From assembly GCF_009720865.1 (NCBI RefSeq), contig NZ_WNLA01000008.1, forward strand, positions 124,001 through 188,000: a DNA stretch of 64,000 nucleotides. The letters are read 5' to 3'. The position numbers and the translations under genes were made by a program. Under the pieces are notes generated by a model. The model was not told the origin of the DNA and ran no database searches. It saw nothing but the letters and a program-made list of their open reading frames with translations. The DNA comes from Pseudoduganella ginsengisoli (GTDB lineage Bacteria > Pseudomonadota > Gammaproteobacteria > Burkholderiales > Burkholderiaceae_D). Shown here piece by piece: positions 7,736 to 16,428 of this stretch (positions are counted from its first letter, which is position 1; each line of letters begins with the position of its first letter).

Positions 7736-9165
7736 AGAATTTTCCCCGGATTCATCAGGTTGTGCGGATCCAGCGCCTGCTTGATGGCCCGCATCAGGGC
7801 CAGTTCCAGCGGCGCTTTATAGCGCGCCAGTTCATCGCGCTTCAGCGCGCCGATGCCATGTTCGGCCGAGATGGAACCGTCAAAGTGGTTGACCGCATCA
7901 TGCACGAGGCGGTTGACTTCGGCTTGGTTGGCAAGGAATGCTTCATGGCCGATGCCTTCCGGCGGTGCGACATTGAAATGCAGGTTGCCGTCGCCCATGT
8001 GGCCGAAGCACACCAGCTGGCAGCCGGGGAATGCGCGCTGCAACTGCGGCGCCGTCTGCGCAATAAAGGACGGGATCACGGATACGGGCAGCGAAATATC
8101 GTGCTTGATGTTTTTGCCCGCCTTCGCCTGCGCCAGCGGGATATGTTCGCGCAATTGCCACAGCGCCTGCGACTGGGCGATGGACGACGCGACCACGGCG
8201 TCGTGGATAATGTGGCGTTCCAAAGCCGCGCCGATGGTCTGTTCCAGCAGCGCCACCGCGTGCGCTTCCGATTCACTGCTGGACAGTTCCAGCAACACGT
8301 ATTGCGGGTGGGCTGCCGTGAACGGCTGCGGCAACTGGGGGAAATGCGTGCGCACCAGATGCAGGCAAAACGCCGACATCAATTCAAATCCCGTCAGGCT
8401 GGCGCCACAGCGGTCTTGCGCCAGTTTCAGTAATTCCAGCGCCGCATCGGGCGATGGCAGCGCGGCCAGCGCGGTAATGCAGGCTTTCGGCTGCGGATAC
8501 AGTTTCAACACGGCGCCGGTAATGATGCCCAGCGTGCCTTCGGCGCCGATATACAGGTCGCGCAAGTCGTAGCCCGTATTATCTTTGCGCAGTGCACGCA
8601 AGCCGTCCCATAGTTCGCCTTGTGGCGTCACCACTTCCAGCCCCAGGCACAATTCGCGCATATTCCCATAACGCAGCACGGCCGTGCCGCCCGCGTTGGT
8701 GGCCAGGTTGCCGCCGATGGTGCAGCTGCCTTCGGCCGCCAGCGACAATGGGAACAGGCAGCCCTGGTCTTGCGCGGCTTGCTGCACGGCCTGCAGGATA
8801 CAGCCCGCATCGACCGTGATGGTGCGGTTGAACGCATCGATATGGCGGATACGGTCCAGCCGCGCCAGCGACAGCACGACGGCCGTCCCGCTGCCATCGG
8901 GCACGCTGCCCAGTACCAGCCCGGTTTTGCCGCCTTGCGGCACGATGGGCACTCGCCACTGCGCGCAGGCGCGCACGGTGTCGGCCACTTCCTGCGCGGT
9001 GCCGGGGCGCAGCACGGCCAGCGCGCTGCCTGTAAATCGCCCGCGCCAGTCGGTCAGGTATGGCTCCATTTCGCCCGCGAGGGTCAACACGTGGGGATCG
9101 CCCAGCAACGTGCGGCAGTGGCCCAGGAAAGTGTTGGCGGCGGCGCTCGACATGGCGGTGGTCAT
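7732..9165 (-). CDS. FAD-linked oxidase, GlcD/D-2-hydroxyacid dehydrogenase type
   Basis: A 477-aa flavoprotein. The N-terminal FAD-binding type 4 (PCMH) domain runs from about 35 to 220, with PQGGKTGLVLG and the AEGSCTIGGNLATNAGG phosphate-binding segments. The C-terminal FAD-oxidase domain includes CFGHMGDGNLHFNV and the near-terminal ISAEHGIGALKRDEL, both hallmarks of glycolate oxidase GlcD, D-lactate dehydrogenase and D-2-hydroxyglutarate dehydrogenase. It should oxidise a D-2-hydroxyacid to the 2-oxoacid; which one cannot be read from sequence. No GlcE or GlcF partner is adjacent, which favours a single-subunit D-lactate or D-2-hydroxyglutarate type enzyme. It begins 3 bp after the DUF2069 stop. 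Confidence 0.88.
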   Translation of the reverse strand: MTTAMSSAAANTFLGHCRTLLGDPHVLTLAGEMEPYLTDWRGRFTGSALAVLRPGTAQEVADTVRACAQWRVPIVPQGGKTGLVLGSVPDGSGTAVVLSLARLDRIRHIDAFNRTITVDAGCILQAVQQAAQDQGCLFPLSLAAEGSCTIGGNLATNAGGTAVLRYGNMRELCLGLEVVTPQGELWDGLRALRKDNTGYDLRDLYIGAEGTLGIITGAVLKLYPQPKACITALAALPSPDAALELLKLAQDRCGASLTGFELMSAFCLHLVRTHFPQLPQPFTAAHPQYVLLELSSSESEAHAVALLEQTIGAALERHIIHDAVVASSIAQSQALWQLREHIPLAQAKAGKNIKHDISLPVSVIPSFIAQTAPQLQRAFPGCQLVCFGHMGDGNLHFNVAPPEGIGHEAFLANQAEVNRLVHDAVNHFDGSISAEHGIGALKRDELARYKAPLELALMRAIKQALDPHNLMNPGKIL

Positions 9166-9168
9166 CGT

Positions 9169-10211
<1,043 letters not shown>

Positions 10212-10223
10212 TTAGACAGCTTC

Positions 10224-11612
10224 ATGGTTAACAAGATTATTTCCCCGCTGATTGCCCCTCTGCTCGCCTCGGTTTCACGCAATGTGCAGGATGGTGTCGG
10301 TGCTGTACGCTCGCTGTCATGGCGGGAAATCCGCGACATGCTGCGCTTCGCCGGGCGCCGTTTGCGGGAAGAAAGCTTGCCGCAAGTGGCAGGCAGCCTC
10401 ACCTTTACGACGGTGTTTGCGCTGGTGCCGCTGGTGACGATTGCGCTGGCAATTTTTACCACGTTCCCGATGTTTACCGTATTGCGCAAGGCGCTGGAAG
10501 CGTATTTTGTGCAAAACGTCATGCCAAAACAGATCGCCACGCCGATCTTGAACAACGTCACGATGTTTGCCAGCAAGGCGACACGCTTGTCGGCGGTGGG
10601 TGCGGTGGCGCTGGTGTTCACGTCTGTGGCGATGATGGGCACCATCGAAAAAGTGTTTAACCGTATCTGGCGGGTAAAGGCGGAGCGCAGCTGGACGCGC
10701 CGCATCCTTGTGTACTGGGCGCTGCTGACCCTGGGGCCGGTGCTGATCGGCGTGTCGCTGTCGCTGTCGACCAATGTGTACATGGCCACCAGCGACCTGG
10801 TGGGGGATGTGCCTATCTTGGGCTCGATTTTGTACACCTTGCTGTCGCTGACCGCGACCACGGCGGGCTTTACGCTGATGTACACGGTGGTGCCGAACCG
10901 CCAGGTCGACTGGCGCGACGCGCTGTGGGGCGGCTTGCTGGCTGCGCTGTTCTTTGAATTGGCCAAGCGCGGGTTTGCGGTCTTCATTACGCAATTCCCC
11001 ACGTATTCGCGGATTTACGGCGCGCTGGCCGCGCTGCCGCTGTTCCTGATCTGGATTTATTTGTCGTGGCTGATCACCTTGATTGGCGCGCTGTTTGTGG
11101 CCGCGCTGCCGGTCGTCAAATATGAACGGTGGTGGCACGAGGCGCCGCCGGGCGGCGAGTTTGTTGACGCGATGGCGATATTAAAAGTGCTGTATGCGGC
11201 GTCGCGTTATGGCGATACGGCGCTGGTCAATGCGGCGGCGATACGGTCTTGCACGCGCATCGGCTTTGATGAAATGGACAGTCTATTGGGCCGGATGGCG
11301 GCGCAGGGCTGGGTCGGTAAAGTCAAGTCCGAAGCGCCGCCTCGGGTGCAGTGGGGTAAACGGGTCAGCGAAGGGGCGGATAATTGGGTGTTGTTGGCCA
11401 ATGTGGACCGGTTGACGTTGGCCGATGTCTACCGCGTGTTTGTGTTTGGCGGCATGGCCATCAATGCGGGGGCAGCGGGCGACAGCGATGACGAAGCGGA
11501 CCGCATTGCGGCGGAGGAAGCAGCCCAGTTGGCGCGGCATGTGGAAAATGCGGTGGAGCGGGGGCTTGATGTCACGCTGGTGCAGCATTTTGAACAGGGT
11601 TCAGGACAATGA
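10224..11612 (+). CDS. YihY/UPF0761 family inner membrane protein
   Basis: A 462-aa protein. The YihY (virulence factor BrkB-type) domain spans about 40-300 with six helices: QVAGSLTFTTVFALVPLV near the start, the QVDWRDALWGGLLAALFFELAKR segment in the middle, and FPTYSRIYGALAALP then FLIWIYLSWLI late. The C-terminal cytoplasmic part (about 320-462) is longer than in the E. coli protein and ends acidic; it contains a winged-helix-like stretch. The family was once called ribonuclease BN in error; function remains unknown. The annotated ATG is only 39 bp from wrbA; later in-frame starts are possible. Confidence 0.85.
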   Translation: MVNKIISPLIAPLLASVSRNVQDGVGAVRSLSWREIRDMLRFAGRRLREESLPQVAGSLTFTTVFALVPLVTIALAIFTTFPMFTVLRKALEAYFVQNVMPKQIATPILNNVTMFASKATRLSAVGAVALVFTSVAMMGTIEKVFNRIWRVKAERSWTRRILVYWALLTLGPVLIGVSLSLSTNVYMATSDLVGDVPILGSILYTLLSLTATTAGFTLMYTVVPNRQVDWRDALWGGLLAALFFELAKRGFAVFITQFPTYSRIYGALAALPLFLIWIYLSWLITLIGALFVAALPVVKYERWWHEAPPGGEFVDAMAILKVLYAASRYGDTALVNAAAIRSCTRIGFDEMDSLLGRMAAQGWVGKVKSEAPPRVQWGKRVSEGADNWVLLANVDRLTLADVYRVFVFGGMAINAGAAGDSDDEADRIAAEEAAQLARHVENAVERGLDVTLVQHFEQGSGQ

Positions 11613-11695
11613 CTCCCCGGGGAATGACCAAGAGGAATGTGCTGTGAGACGTCAAGAATGTACGCAAAATGCTCTTGCCTCATTTGGGCCATCAT

Positions 11696-11736
11696 GGCAG
11701 CGGCGGGGGAGCCGTCCGCTAGAGCCGAAGTTAGGC
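11696..11736. repeat. attC site 1 (right half only)
   Basis: The right part of an attC is clear: CAGCGG, then CCGTCCGCTAGAGC, then the core GTTAGGC at 11730-11736. No left RYYYAAC core is visible, so this is a truncated or decayed terminal site at the array boundary with the YihY gene. Confidence 0.65.
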
Positions 11737-12024
11737 AACAATTAGTTTGAGCTTGCTAACCCTGCGTAGATCAACTTGCTGCCGGGCATTCCAGAGGTCA
11801 TGTGCATCTTGCATAGCAAGCCAACTCTCGGGCGAGCGCCCAAGTGCTTTGGACAGCCGCAGCGCCATTTCCGAAGTAACGCGGCTTGTGCCCTTAAGGA
11901 CCCGGCTGAGAGTAGATGGCGCGACGCGAAGCTTGTCTGCTAATTCGCGCCCACAAATGCCGTTGGGCTCCAAGTAGATGTCGGTGATGAACTCACCGGG
12001 ATGAGGTGGATTGTGCATTGCCAT
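11731..12024 (-). CDS. higA: HigA/VapI-type antitoxin, orphan cassette gene
   Basis: A 97-aa XRE-family DNA-binding protein. It opens with HNPPHPGEFI, typical of HigA antitoxins, and has a helix-turn-helix around residues 25-70 (ELADKLRVAPSTLSRVLKG). HigA normally neutralises the HigB mRNA-cleaving toxin and represses the higBA operon. Here no higB is present: an attC site begins within about 25 bp upstream of the start and the stop lies inside attC site 1, so the cassette holds the antitoxin alone. It may act as an anti-addiction gene or simply be a relic. Confidence 0.85.
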   Translation of the reverse strand: MAMHNPPHPGEFITDIYLEPNGICGRELADKLRVAPSTLSRVLKGTSRVTSEMALRLSKALGRSPESWLAMQDAHDLWNARQQVDLRRVSKLKLIVA

Positions 12025-12044
12025 TAGTGATAGTCCTCATAATT

Positions 12045-12111
12045 GACATGAACGGCGGTTGGAAGCGGGCGCAGCCCGCTGGAAACCGTCCGCTCGATGG
12101 AAGGGTTAGGC
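12045..12111. repeat. attC site 2
   Basis: The right core GTTAGGC is at 12105-12111. The hairpin arms include GCGGGCGCAGCCCGC and a CGTCCGCT box. The left core is degenerate (an AAC around 12051-12053), so the left limit is approximate. Confidence 0.7.
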
Positions 12112-12115
12112 CGAT

Positions 12116-12502
12116 TCATCGGAAGCGCACCACGGCTTGCCATGCGCCGACGCCAAAGGCCGCAAGGCTACACCCAAAGAGCACGATCGCGACCCACAAG
12201 ACCCATGCATGCGACAACCGTGGCCTATTGCCTACCGCGCTTTCGTTGAGCAGCTTCAACTGCGCGAGATATGCAAAGAGCATTGCGAAACCACAGCATG
12301 CAAGCCCGAACAAGAAGGTGGCCATGGGGCACCGCATGTCGGGAGTAGCAACGCCTTTGCCGGCAACGTTTCCAAGATACGCGAGCAACGCTACCGCCGA
12401 GCCGCCGTTTGCCAGGGCTGAAAACTTGAAGCCTTCAATCGACAACGTGATGAGCGACTTGTAGGTCTCAAGCCAGTGCTGATCTTTCAGATCCGTGGTC
12501 AT
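12116..12502 (-). CDS. Small membrane protein of unknown function (cassette gene)
   Basis: A 128-aa protein with a polar N-terminus containing two aromatic/Glu-rich turns, then three hydrophobic segments (about 25-48, 60-85 and 103-123) and a short basic C-terminus. I recall similar proteins from other integron cassettes but no assigned function. The gene fills one cassette: the start is 10 bp left of attC site 3 and the stop is 5 bp right of attC site 2. Confidence 0.75.
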   Translation of the reverse strand: MTTDLKDQHWLETYKSLITLSIEGFKFSALANGGSAVALLAYLGNVAGKGVATPDMRCPMATFLFGLACCGFAMLFAYLAQLKLLNESAVGNRPRLSHAWVLWVAIVLFGCSLAAFGVGAWQAVVRFR

Positions 12503-12511
12503 TGGAGTGGG

Positions 12512-12568
12512 GCCTAACGTGTTGGCTCAGCGGTGCCGTCAGGCGTCCGCAGGAACTGATGGTTAGCG
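12512..12568. repeat. attC site 3
   Basis: Left core GCCTAAC at 12512-12518, arms CAGCGGTGCCG / CGTCCGCAGG, right core GTTAGCG at 12562-12568 (last bases off consensus). The roughly 90 bp that follow (12570-12660) carry no convincing gene. Confidence 0.8.
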
Positions 12569-12619
12569 CTTATTTGCATGAGAAGAAGCGTTTCAAGAAT
12601 TGAACTGCTTGGTCTCCCG

Positions 12620-12672
12620 AAGGAACTTCCTCCATCACAATGAAGGCGGCCGGCTGGAATGAAAAGTTAGCC
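12620..12672. repeat. attC site 4 (degenerate)
   Basis: The right half is recognisable: CCGGCTGGAATGAAAA followed by the core GTTAGCC at 12666-12672. No good left core is visible. With attC site 3 it brackets about 100 bp without a gene, an empty or decayed cassette. Confidence 0.5.
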
Positions 12673-13359
12673 ACCCTTGGCTGTCATCCTTGAAAAAGCT
12701 CGACGAACTGACTCGAGATTCGCATAGTACGTATGCACGAATTCCTTACGGAATTCAGAAACCTTGTATGGTCCAAGAAGGTCGCTCAAACGGGGAAAGC
12801 TGGCAACTGGGAAACAATCCACTGGGTCGTTCACTGTCTTCACCGAAGAATTTTCATACTCGTCCACAAGACGATTTAGGTACTCCTCCATCATGTCCAG
12901 GCGCTTGATTACTTCCTTTGCGTCTACGAAGAGGGACTTGTTGCTTTCAACATCCTTGGAGACTAGTTCTAGCTCAAGCTGGGCATCGTTGAGCAACTGC
13001 AAGTAATCATGGAATTTGGTCTTATGAATGAACATGTAAACGACGCCGCCAATCATCACCTTCTCGGAAGTAGCCCTAGCCAGTCGCCTGACCTTTTTTA
13101 CATCAATGAACGACTCGTTGAGCCTGTCTAGTAACGCAACACGAAGGTCATCCGCGCGCATCAGGTCCTGACGCTCATTGTTTGCCTTCGTGATCAGTAT
13201 CGAGACAACGTGGCCGGCAGCGGCAATAACGCCAAGTTGCAGTAGCGATTTTGCGATCTCCGTTGGGAGGTTGATTACCGGCCAACCACCCGCAACAACC
13301 AGTAGTCCAACGACCGCTGCTATGACAAGGGCGACAAGGAATGCGGCAACTTTGTTCAT
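12667..13359 (-). CDS. Two-helix membrane protein with long cytoplasmic domain (cassette gene)
   Basis: A 230-aa protein of unknown family. Two N-terminal transmembrane helices (about 4-24 and 37-58) are followed by a largely helical, charged cytoplasmic region (65-230). Helical, possibly coiled-coil stretches are seen near 110-170. No catalytic motif was recognised. The start is 4 bp left of attC site 5 and the stop codon overlaps the core of attC site 4, as expected for a cassette gene. Base composition is more AT-rich than the chromosomal neighbours. A sensor or effector role at the membrane is possible, but nothing in the sequence proves it. Confidence 0.75.
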   Translation of the reverse strand: MNKVAAFLVALVIAAVVGLLVVAGGWPVINLPTEIAKSLLQLGVIAAAGHVVSILITKANNERQDLMRADDLRVALLDRLNESFIDVKKVRRLARATSEKVMIGGVVYMFIHKTKFHDYLQLLNDAQLELELVSKDVESNKSLFVDAKEVIKRLDMMEEYLNRLVDEYENSSVKTVNDPVDCFPVASFPRLSDLLGPYKVSEFRKEFVHTYYANLESVRRAFSRMTAKGG

Positions 13360-13362
13360 AAT

Positions 13363-13420
13363 GGCTAACGAATGAGTTCAGCCGCCGCCGAAGGCGGTCG
13401 GCTGCAACGAGCGGTTAGGC
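13363..13420. repeat. attC site 5
   Basis: Left core GGCTAAC at 13363-13369, arms CAGCCGCCGCCG / GGCGGTCGGCTG, right core GTTAGGC at 13414-13420. Confidence 0.85.
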
Positions 13421-13426
13421 CGCACC

Positions 13427-14281
13427 TCACGGATTGCGGCCCAAGATGGCCTGAAGTTTTGCAATGGCTTCTCCCACATTGAGTTGCCGGGCACTCAGCA
13501 ACAAGCTGTCGAATGTGTCCTTCGATCCAAGGTACGCGGCCATCTCGTTGAAGAACGGAATGATGATAGCCACAAAGATAGATATCCGGACCGCCCAATT
13601 AAGAAGATGGGGCACCGGATAAAGAAGTGAGTCAAGGAACGGGTAAACCTTTCGCGCCAAGTCTTGCCGTTTGCGCCTCTTCTCTACCTCCGGGCCAGTG
13701 CCCGAGATGTGTTTGTACAAGTAGACGGCATTAATCGTGTTACGAACCGAAGAAATCAGCGCGTGCCAAATCTGCGAGACGATGTCGAAAAAGAGGCCAA
13801 TGCCCATGAACACTGTCCAAAGCAACAGGTACTTCACGAGTGCATGGTCGAATGCCCATCGTTTGGACTGCTGCTGTACCTGGCCAAGCTTTGTAATCGT
13901 CTCTTCAAGGCGTGGAAGCGCTTTTTCTAGTTCGGAGCGATAGGCCGCTGTACCCTGTCCCTTCTTCTCGGACAAAGTCTCATGCTGCAACGCAAGGTCG
14001 GCCCTGATCTTGAGCTCTTCTGTGCGGAGTTTTTCGGTCTCGGCGGCAGTCTTCTCCGGCGTTCGAAGGTTCGCGGTGGTCTGGGTGAACTGAAAGAGGA
14101 TCGCGACAATGAGTGCTGGAAGGGCCAGTATCTCAACAGTGACGGTCCACCAAGGCTTCTTCGGTTTGTCCTTCCCGTCTGAGTCGGCGCCTTGACGTTC
14201 CAGCTTTGTAGCCAAGAGGTCGATCTTGGTGGCCAGGAGTTCAAGACGCATATCGCTTGAGCTGGTTGCTTCCTTCGGCAT
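13427..14281 (-). CDS. Membrane protein with central coiled coil (cassette gene)
   Basis: A 284-aa protein with no recognised family. The start at 14281 is supported by a strong TAGGAG site 6 bp upstream; a longer in-frame ATG at 14344 would lie in the attC site and is rejected. Order: a polar N-terminus with a short Leu-rich helix, one transmembrane helix (about 45-66), a Lys/Glu/Leu-rich coiled coil (about 72-140), then helices near 146-170 and 225-248. The stop is 6 bp right of attC site 5. The helix-coil-helix plan recalls membrane-linked effectors, but no domain was identified. Confidence 0.75.
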   Translation of the reverse strand: MPKEATSSSDMRLELLATKIDLLATKLERQGADSDGKDKPKKPWWTVTVEILALPALIVAILFQFTQTTANLRTPEKTAAETEKLRTEELKIRADLALQHETLSEKKGQGTAAYRSELEKALPRLEETITKLGQVQQQSKRWAFDHALVKYLLLWTVFMGIGLFFDIVSQIWHALISSVRNTINAVYLYKHISGTGPEVEKRRKRQDLARKVYPFLDSLLYPVPHLLNWAVRISIFVAIIIPFFNEMAAYLGSKDTFDSLLLSARQLNVGEAIAKLQAILGRNP

Positions 14282-14331
14282 ACGATCTCCTACGGTGTTG
14301 TTTGGTGCAATGCTTGACCGCGTCTCGTGCT

Positions 14332-14389
14332 GCCCAACGTGCAAATTCAGCGCGCGCCGCAGGAGATCCGCTGGAATGAAAGGTTAGAC
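14332..14389. repeat. attC site 6
   Basis: Left core GCCCAAC at 14332-14338, arms TTCAGCGCGCG / ATCCGCTGGAATGAA, right core GTTAGAC at 14383-14389. Confidence 0.88.
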
Positions 14390-14395
14390 TTTGAG

Positions 14396-14596
14396 TCAGG
14401 CAATTCCGGCCTGAGATTTGAGGCGATCGATCATGCCCCGACTCTTTCCTTCGCCGTAAGCCCAGCTATCGGGATCCGAAACACCCGAAGGAATACTGGG
14501 CAATGGCGGAATCGATGGTTCCGAAGTCGGCAGCACGCCTTGCTCCGCCCACCCATCGAGATATCCCTTGCGCCATTGTTCTTGAATGTCTTCCAT
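14396..14596 (-). CDS. Small soluble protein of unknown function (cassette gene)
   Basis: A 66-aa acidic, Pro/Ser-rich protein. Its N-terminus (MEDIQEQWRKGYLDGWAEQG) looks helical; the middle is Pro-rich. A good TAGGAG site lies 7 bp before the ATG, and the stop is 6 bp from attC site 6, so it is a genuine one-gene cassette. No family recognised. Confidence 0.65.
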   Translation of the reverse strand: MEDIQEQWRKGYLDGWAEQGVLPTSEPSIPPLPSIPSGVSDPDSWAYGEGKSRGMIDRLKSQAGIA

Positions 14597-14651
14597 ATGT
14601 AACTCCTAGGTACTGTAAAAATGAAATTTGCGTGCAATGCAAAGAAGTGCG

Positions 14652-14708
14652 GTCTAACGTTATTGTTCAGCGGCGCCGGCAGGCGTCCGCTGGAATGTTT
14701 GGTTGGGC
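14652..14708. repeat. attC site 7
   Basis: Left core GTCTAAC at 14652-14658, arms TTCAGCGGCGCCGG / GCGTCCGCTGGAAT, right core GTTGGGC at 14702-14708. The 3' end of the DUF6896-like gene is encoded within this site. Confidence 0.9.
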
Positions 14709-15110
14709 TATAGACTCTGCAATGTAGTAGAGAATGTAGCCCGAAAAAATTAACGTCCCTGCCGCGATCTCGTTTTTGAAGCAAGCCTGCATGGCTGCAT
14801 CGTTAGCAAAGCCATATTCAGAAAGCTTGTCGCCAGCAAAAGAGACCAATCGCCAAGAATCGAACCCGTCGATTTCGCCGTTAGCGCCGAAGTCGAAATC
14901 AACAGAGCCAGCAGGAAGTCGGACAGCGCAGCCATAACCGTGCTTGAAGTAGGGAACACCGCTTTCAAGCGTTCCACGTGCAGGAATATCGATGCCGGTC
15001 CATTCGGTGTTGGACGATGGCAGAGGAATGCCCGACTTTTTCAAAAGAGCGACAGCCTCAAACACAGTGGTTTGGTAGTCAGCAATCAATCTCGCGAGAC
15101 GTGGATTCAT
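14667..15110 (-). CDS. DUF6896-like protein (cassette gene)
   Basis: A 147-aa soluble protein when started at the ATG at 15110 (a second ATG at 15119 touches the attC core). The central YFKHGYGCAVRLP and VDFDFGANGEIDGFDSWRL stretches match my memory of the DUF6896 family, whose function is unknown. The last 13 or so codons (ending in a Cys-Arg-Arg-Arg tail) are read from attC site 7, so the C-terminus was probably set by cassette recombination. Confidence 0.65.
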   Translation of the reverse strand: MNPRLARLIADYQTTVFEAVALLKKSGIPLPSSNTEWTGIDIPARGTLESGVPYFKHGYGCAVRLPAGSVDFDFGANGEIDGFDSWRLVSFAGDKLSEYGFANDAAMQACFKNEIAAGTLIFSGYILYYIAESIAQPNIPADACRRR

Positions 15111-15113
15111 GGA

Positions 15114-15179
15114 GCCCAACGTGAGAATTCACCGGACCGCGCGTTTTTTGCCCGGGTCCGGTGGAATGAAAGGTTGGAC
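15114..15179. repeat. attC site 8
   Basis: Left core GCCCAAC at 15114-15120, arms CACCGGACCGCGCG / GGGTCCGGTGGAATG, right core GTTGGAC at 15173-15179. The 59 bp to its right are a short non-coding cassette 3' region. Confidence 0.9.
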
Positions 15180-15238
15180 AGGCTCAATAAATTTACCACG
15201 AACCAACCTGCAAAATTGGTGGGGCACGCCATTGGTTC

Positions 15239-15616
15239 TCAAGATTTTCGCCTCGACCGTAGCCACGGAATTGCTGCAAATATGAGCCCAAGTACACCAC
15301 CTAGACACGTCACGACAATTGGTAGGTGCGTTGGTTGATACGCCTTAGCGCCGTAATTCTCAGGGTACCAGGATGGCTCAAGAAAATACCATGCGACGGC
15401 TACGCCAATTACAAATGCAAACGAGGCGAACATGAATTTTCGTTTTGGAGCCGCGATAAATGCTGATACGACTGTGGCCATCGCTGCGAAAAATCCCGAG
15501 CCGAGCACATGCCAATAGCCAAGCGCACCAGTAGCGATATCGGCGACTATACCGACAACGAAGAATGCGCCGATCACAGCGAATGCTGCCAAAATCCATT
15601 GTCGTGAATTGGTCAT
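15239..15616 (-). CDS. Four-helix membrane protein of unknown function (cassette gene)
   Basis: A 125-aa very hydrophobic protein with four predicted helices (about 8-27, 33-52, 59-77 and 97-116) and a basic C-terminal RSRRKS. No family recognised. The start is 9 bp left of attC site 9. It is one of at least five cassette products here with membrane segments. Confidence 0.7.
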   Translation of the reverse strand: MTNSRQWILAAFAVIGAFFVVGIVADIATGALGYWHVLGSGFFAAMATVVSAFIAAPKRKFMFASFAFVIGVAVAWYFLEPSWYPENYGAKAYQPTHLPIVVTCLGGVLGLIFAAIPWLRSRRKS

Positions 15617-15624
15617 TTCATGCG

Positions 15625-15681
15625 GCCCATTGTGCCAAATTCAGCCGCGCCGCAGGCGTCGGCTGGAATGCCTTGTTGGGC
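15625..15681. repeat. attC site 9
   Basis: Left core GCCCATT at 15625-15631 (off consensus in the last two bases), arms TTCAGCCGCGCC / GCGTCGGCTGGAATG, right core GTTGGGC at 15675-15681. Confidence 0.85.
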
Positions 15682-15693
15682 AGTCGGTTCATA

Positions 15694-15933
15694 TTATTCC
15701 CTTGCATCGTCGGATCCGAAAAGTTGCGTAAACAATCGTTCGGATTCAACTATGCCGCGCTCAGTAAGAGCAACGGACTTCGCTTTTCCCGCCGGGTTTG
15801 AAATCAAGCCTTTTTCGTGGAGGCTATCCATAATGTCCCAGTCGAAGGTCTTCCAGGCGCGATTACCGTCGTACAACCCCAGCTGCAATAGTGCAAGTAC
15901 GGCATCTTCGATTTTCTTCCGATCGACAGTCAC
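15694..15933 (-). CDS. DUF6429-like protein (cassette gene)
   Basis: A 79-aa protein. I start it at the GTG at 15933 because AAGGA lies 7 bp upstream; an ATG 27 bp further up is inside attC site 10. The pattern Asp-Ala-Val-Leu-Ala-Leu-Leu, then Arg-Ala-Trp-Lys-x-Phe-Asp-Trp-Asp, then LHEKGLI and GKAKSVALTERG matches DUF6429 as I remember it, a small family that looks like a winged helix. Function unknown. Confidence 0.7.
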   Translation of the reverse strand: MTVDRKKIEDAVLALLQLGLYDGNRAWKTFDWDIMDSLHEKGLISNPAGKAKSVALTERGIVESERLFTQLFGSDDARE

Positions 15934-15947
15934 AATATTATCCTTGC

Positions 15948-16036
15948 GCCCAACGTTCAAGCTGATCGGCGCTGCGCGGCTTTATCGCGCAGCGTCCAGC
16001 GACCAAAGGGAGCGAGGTTGAGCGCATGGTTGGAGC
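15948..16036. repeat. attC site 10
   Basis: Left core GCCCAAC at 15948-15954. The internal hairpin is longer than in the other sites (CGCTGCGCGG ... CGCGCAGCG). The right core is ambiguous: GTTGAGC at 16017-16023 fits the consensus exactly, while GTTGGAG at 16029-16035 is a near match. Confidence 0.75.
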
Positions 16037-16057
16037 CGGAGCATCAAAGCAAATTGA

Positions 16058-16387
16058 TCAGTCAATTTCTTCCCCGAAATTGGCTTCAATGTAGCCGGGA
16101 ACCAAGCCATGAAGTGAAGATCCGCCTTCCAATGGAACGAGCAGGCGATCACGCATGCGACCTTCTGCAAAGCCAAGAACTGGGACCAAATGATCATCGT
16201 TTAACTCCATGTAGGCGGAGCCATCAATGATCGCTGCCATCGAGAAGGAAATTTCTTCCGTAAGAGCCCTTAGTGCAGCACCTTCGACACCACCAGCGGT
16301 CAGCGCATCTTTGATCGTACGAACGATTTCATCAACCATACGCATTTCGCGTTCTTCGTACATGCCTGTGTTATGCAATTGCCTCAT
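16058..16387 (-). CDS. Acidic protein of unknown function (cassette gene)
   Basis: A 109-aa soluble acidic protein with a helical N-terminal half (IVRTIKDALTAGGVEGAALRA is at the border of a helix-turn-helix-like fold) and a C-terminal half rich in Gly and hydrophobic residues (LVPVLGFAEG, SLHGLVPGYIEANFG). Several in-frame ATGs (16387, 16363, 16345) exist and none has a strong ribosome site, so the start is uncertain. No family recognised. The gap to the next gene on the right is only 41 bp and lacks a clear attC. Confidence 0.6.
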   Translation of the reverse strand: MRQLHNTGMYEEREMRMVDEIVRTIKDALTAGGVEGAALRALTEEISFSMAAIIDGSAYMELNDDHLVPVLGFAEGRMRDRLLVPLEGGSSLHGLVPGYIEANFGEEID

Positions 16388-16428
16388 AGACTTTTATTCG
16401 TCCAGTTGACTGCAGGGTTAAAGAATAG

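Noticed and set aside
13427..14344. A longer start (ATG at 14344) for the 284-aa cassette protein
   Set aside because: It begins inside the attC site and lacks a ribosome site, whereas the ATG at 14281 has TAGGAG.
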